A DNA stretch of 64,000 nt from Duncaniella freteri (GTDB lineage: Bacteria > Bacteroidota > Bacteroidia > Bacteroidales > Muribaculaceae): assembly GCF_004766125.1 (NCBI RefSeq), contig NZ_SJSA01000001.1, positions 434,001 to 498,000 on the forward strand, read 5' to 3'. The first letter of the stretch is position 1; each line of letters opens with the position of its first letter. Made by a program: the position numbers and the translations under genes. The notes beneath the pieces were generated by a model. It saw nothing but the letters and a program-made list of their open reading frames with translations, was not told where the DNA came from and did no database searches. This document shows, piece after piece, positions 62,299 to 64,000 of the stretch.

Positions 62299-63250
62299 TG
62301 GAAATGTATCTGTCTATGATTGGAGCCAGGAGAGGATGGGCTTTGGTGAATTCTTCTATGATCTGTGAGGTGTCGTCAGCCGGGGTGCCTCCCATGGGAC
62401 GATGGGCGAGACGGCGTGTGAGACGGCGGGATTGTGAGGCAAGGTCACGTGTGGAGGGGGAGAAATATGTGGCTGAGAATATGTCGTAGATGTATCTGAC
62501 AGCCTGGTCGGTGGGGTGCTTCATGTCGTCGGCATAGAAGCGATAGTCGCGCAGGTCGTCCATCATTATCTCGAACGACGGAAAATAGTGGGTGGATGGA
62601 AAGGTCCTGACTACGGAGTCAATTGCAAGAAGGAGGGTTGCCTTGGATATGGAGTTGATGTGCGCACCCTGCCCCAAATAGCGCAAAGGGCTTACTGTAA
62701 ATATTATATGTATGTCGGGATTGACGGTACGGACCATACTGACCAAAGACTCCAAATCGTCGGTGCACTGATCGAGTGAAAGGGTCTCTTCACGGAATGA
62801 AGATGACGGCAGCCTGTGGCAGTTGGCTACAACCATGCCTTGTTGACGGTGGCGGAACACCCGGGTGGTGCCAAGGGTGACGATAAGGGAGGAGGCGTGC
62901 AGGAGGGCCTCGCGGGCAAGATGTATCTGACGTGTCATCGCCTGGGCTGCCGCCTCACGGTCGCAGCCTGAGTAGCGGGAATGGAAGAGGTGGCTGTGGA
63001 AACGCCCTTCGTGAGGGAACAGATCGCCGGGGCTTATACTGATGCCGTCGACTATGGAGGAGACAGCGCGACGCACCGACGACGGATTGTAGATGGGTCC
63101 GAAGGGGTTGACTATGACATCGAAGAGGTCGTCGCGCATGCATGCCCCTATATTGTCGGTGAAGCATGATCCGACAAGCACAACAGGGGTGCCGTGCGAG
63201 AGCAGCCCTTCAAGGCCTTTTTCGGGAGAAACCTCAGTACGGAATATCAT
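62288..63250 (-). CDS. GSCFA domain protein
   Basis: A 320-residue protein starting with the family hallmark VVLVGSCFTDNIG near 22-34, followed by NPFGPIYNPSSVRRAV and SLIVTLGTTRVFRH. GSCFA is a GDSL/SGNH-like domain of unconfirmed activity, probably an acyl-ester hydrolase or transferase. It overlaps both neighbours: its ATG by one base with the lipoprotein stop (TGATG) and its end with the murF-alr start. It may therefore act on the cell envelope. Confidence 0.9.
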   Translation of the reverse strand: MIFRTEVSPEKGLEGLLSHGTPVVLVGSCFTDNIGACMRDDLFDVIVNPFGPIYNPSSVRRAVSSIVDGISISPGDLFPHEGRFHSHLFHSRYSGCDREAAAQAMTRQIHLAREALLHASSLIVTLGTTRVFRHRQQGMVVANCHRLPSSSFREETLSLDQCTDDLESLVSMVRTVNPDIHIIFTVSPLRYLGQGAHINSISKATLLLAIDSVVRTFPSTHYFPSFEIMMDDLRDYRFYADDMKHPTDQAVRYIYDIFSATYFSPSTRDLASQSRRLTRRLAHRPMGGTPADDTSQIIEEFTKAHPLLAPIIDRYISNGL

Positions 63251-63639
63251 CAGTGGATCGCATTCAGGACAATGGGGTTGCCGTAATCGGGGTAAAGATA
63301 GAGTGTGCTACCCTGGACTGACCATGAGTAGTATTCCACGTCACCTCCGCCGTAGTCAATGGTGAGAGACGAGCCGCTGACCCACCAGGAGAACTCGTAA
63401 TAATCCGCTCCATATCTCGGATCGTCGACGATGTAATTGCCGTAACCGTCTTCGTAAAACTCGTAATAGACGTATTCGCGAGTGGGCGGAGCTACCTGCT
63501 CCCAGCTGCCCTCTACGGTGTAGTACCATTCATCGTCGTCATCGTCACACGATGTGAAAGATGTCATGGCTATCAGTGCTACGATCATTAAAGACAATGC
63601 CTTGACGGCTTTGCGTGAGGATGGTGTAAGTAGGCTCAT
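63250..63639 (-). CDS. Small lipoprotein, 129 aa, function unknown
   Basis: Signal peptide with lipobox TSFTSC, lipidated Cys near residue 31, followed by five Asp residues and an aromatic, Gly/Tyr-rich beta domain (EYVYYEFYEDGYGNYIVDD, TIDYGGGDVEYYSWSVQG). The Asp run after the Cys matches lipoprotein export signals typical of this phylum, placing it at the cell surface perhaps. ATG 63639 is chosen because it places the signal at the N-terminus. It heads the operon with GSCFA and murF-alr. Confidence 0.75.
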   Translation of the reverse strand: MSLLTPSSRKAVKALSLMIVALIAMTSFTSCDDDDDEWYYTVEGSWEQVAPPTREYVYYEFYEDGYGNYIVDDPRYGADYYEFSWWVSGSSLTIDYGGGDVEYYSWSVQGSTLYLYPDYGNPIVLNAIH

Positions 63640-63721
63640 AATAGTTGAATCTATGATGGTGGGGGAAACTGTTAACACTTAATGAAACAACAGAGGTGCC
63701 GACAGTGTTTTTTTCCACGCG

Positions 63722-63753
63722 CAAAAATACAATATTATTCGCAGCCATGCAAA
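63722..63753 (-). promoter_or_regulatory. Promoter of the lipoprotein-GSCFA-murF-alr operon
   Basis: Minus-strand TTTG (63750-63753) and TATTTTTG (63722-63729) are 20 bases apart, a full match. The leader before ATG 63639 is about 75 bases. Confidence 0.75.
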
Positions 63754-63758
63754 TGCTG

Positions 63759-64000
63759 TCACAATGGCGGAGAGGGCGGATATGATATTGAGAAGGGGGC
63801 TGGGCGGAGGGAGCGGTGGGGGATGGAGGCTGCGGTCAGTTCGCGACAGTAGCGGTCGTGGCGACGGCGGTCGAGATCGGCACTGAGCAGGATGGTGTCG
63901 GGACGGATCCCGGAGGCGAGCTTACGGACATCTGCCGTGAATCCGCGGCACACCACTGCATAGGTGATGCGTGCGGATGCCGGGAGTGTGTGGCTCTTCG
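63759..64000 (-). CDS. C-terminal end of a probable ComEC/Rec2-like protein (cut)
   Basis: The last 79 residues of a larger protein that begins beyond the window. The reading SHTLPASARITYAVVCRGFT and then IRPDTILLSADLDRRRHDRY resembles the final metallo-beta-lactamase-like part of Bacteroidota ComEC DNA-uptake channels, where a similar VVLS/VILS strand and a short-side-chain end recur. The match is weak, and other exported or membrane proteins are possible. It is co-oriented with the lipoprotein operon, but that has its own promoter near this stop. Confidence 0.45.
   Translation of the reverse strand, partial: KSHTLPASARITYAVVCRGFTADVRKLASGIRPDTILLSADLDRRRHDRYCRELTAASIPHRSLRPAPFSISYPPSPPL

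Overview
The window is a chromosomal stretch from a member of the Bacteroidota, most likely order Bacteroidales and plausibly Muribaculaceae. The evidence is internal: Bacteroidota-type promoters (a -7 box of the form TAnnTTTG with a TTTG-like -33 box) precede many genes. The RNA polymerase omega subunit, the 629-residue PurF-like enzyme, DUF5606, GSCFA, the MurF-Alr fusion and the NVEALA peptide are Bacteroidota-type proteins. Kdo/lipid A genes and lipoproteins with lipoboxes show a Gram-negative envelope. Family names were assigned by reading the proteins; no database search was possible.

Layout. 1-14.9 kb is core genome: panC (partial), recR, a block ftsK-lolA-trxB-GNAT, flavodoxin, rpmH, rpsO, bamD-rpoZ, a GHL10 glycoside hydrolase, and an operon tdk-DUF3108-metallophosphatase. 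14.9-20.3 kb is an AT-richer accessory island. It holds a transglutaminase-like lipoprotein split by a frameshift at an unusual slippery run, a thioredoxin-like/DUF1573 lipoprotein, a Cys-rich NVEALA-family peptide, a decayed insertion element and a six-bladed beta-propeller lipoprotein. 20.4-25.2 kb carries a GH51 arabinofuranosidase and an IS1182-type element broken by an inserted ISAs1-type element. The ISAs1 terminal repeats and 9-bp target duplication are readable, and removing the insert restores one open frame. 25.2-29.5 kb holds rplU-rpmA, a MATE exporter, DUF5606, a hemerythrin/LuxR-regulator pair and a CAT-anticodon tRNA, followed by an ISL3-type transposase remnant.

30.4-46.7 kb holds a class A acid phosphatase beside a phosphate-type porin, a lipase-like hydrolase, the operon pyrB-pyrI-flavin reductase-glyA, an ECF sigma factor with a membrane partner, an ABC exporter, argS, a Bax-inhibitor-1 protein, carboxynorspermidine dehydrogenase, a pRiA4b-ORF3 protein, and tsaC/sua5 with a B3/4 protein. 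46.8-52.6 kb is an envelope operon: waaA, lipid A acyltransferase, kdsB, heptosyltransferase-like GT9 and an LTA-synthase-like phosphotransferase. It is followed by two families of tandem repeats around a GC palindrome. 52.8-64 kb contains two hypothetical proteins, a PurF-like amidotransferase with DUF1846, a K+/H+ antiporter, and an operon of lipoprotein, GSCFA and MurF-Alr. The window ends in the tail of a probable ComEC.

The most interesting parts are the NVEALA-peptide island with its frameshifted transglutaminase-like gene, the nested insertion sequences, the repeat cluster near 52.7 kb, and several promoters so close to start codons that the transcripts should be leaderless or nearly so.
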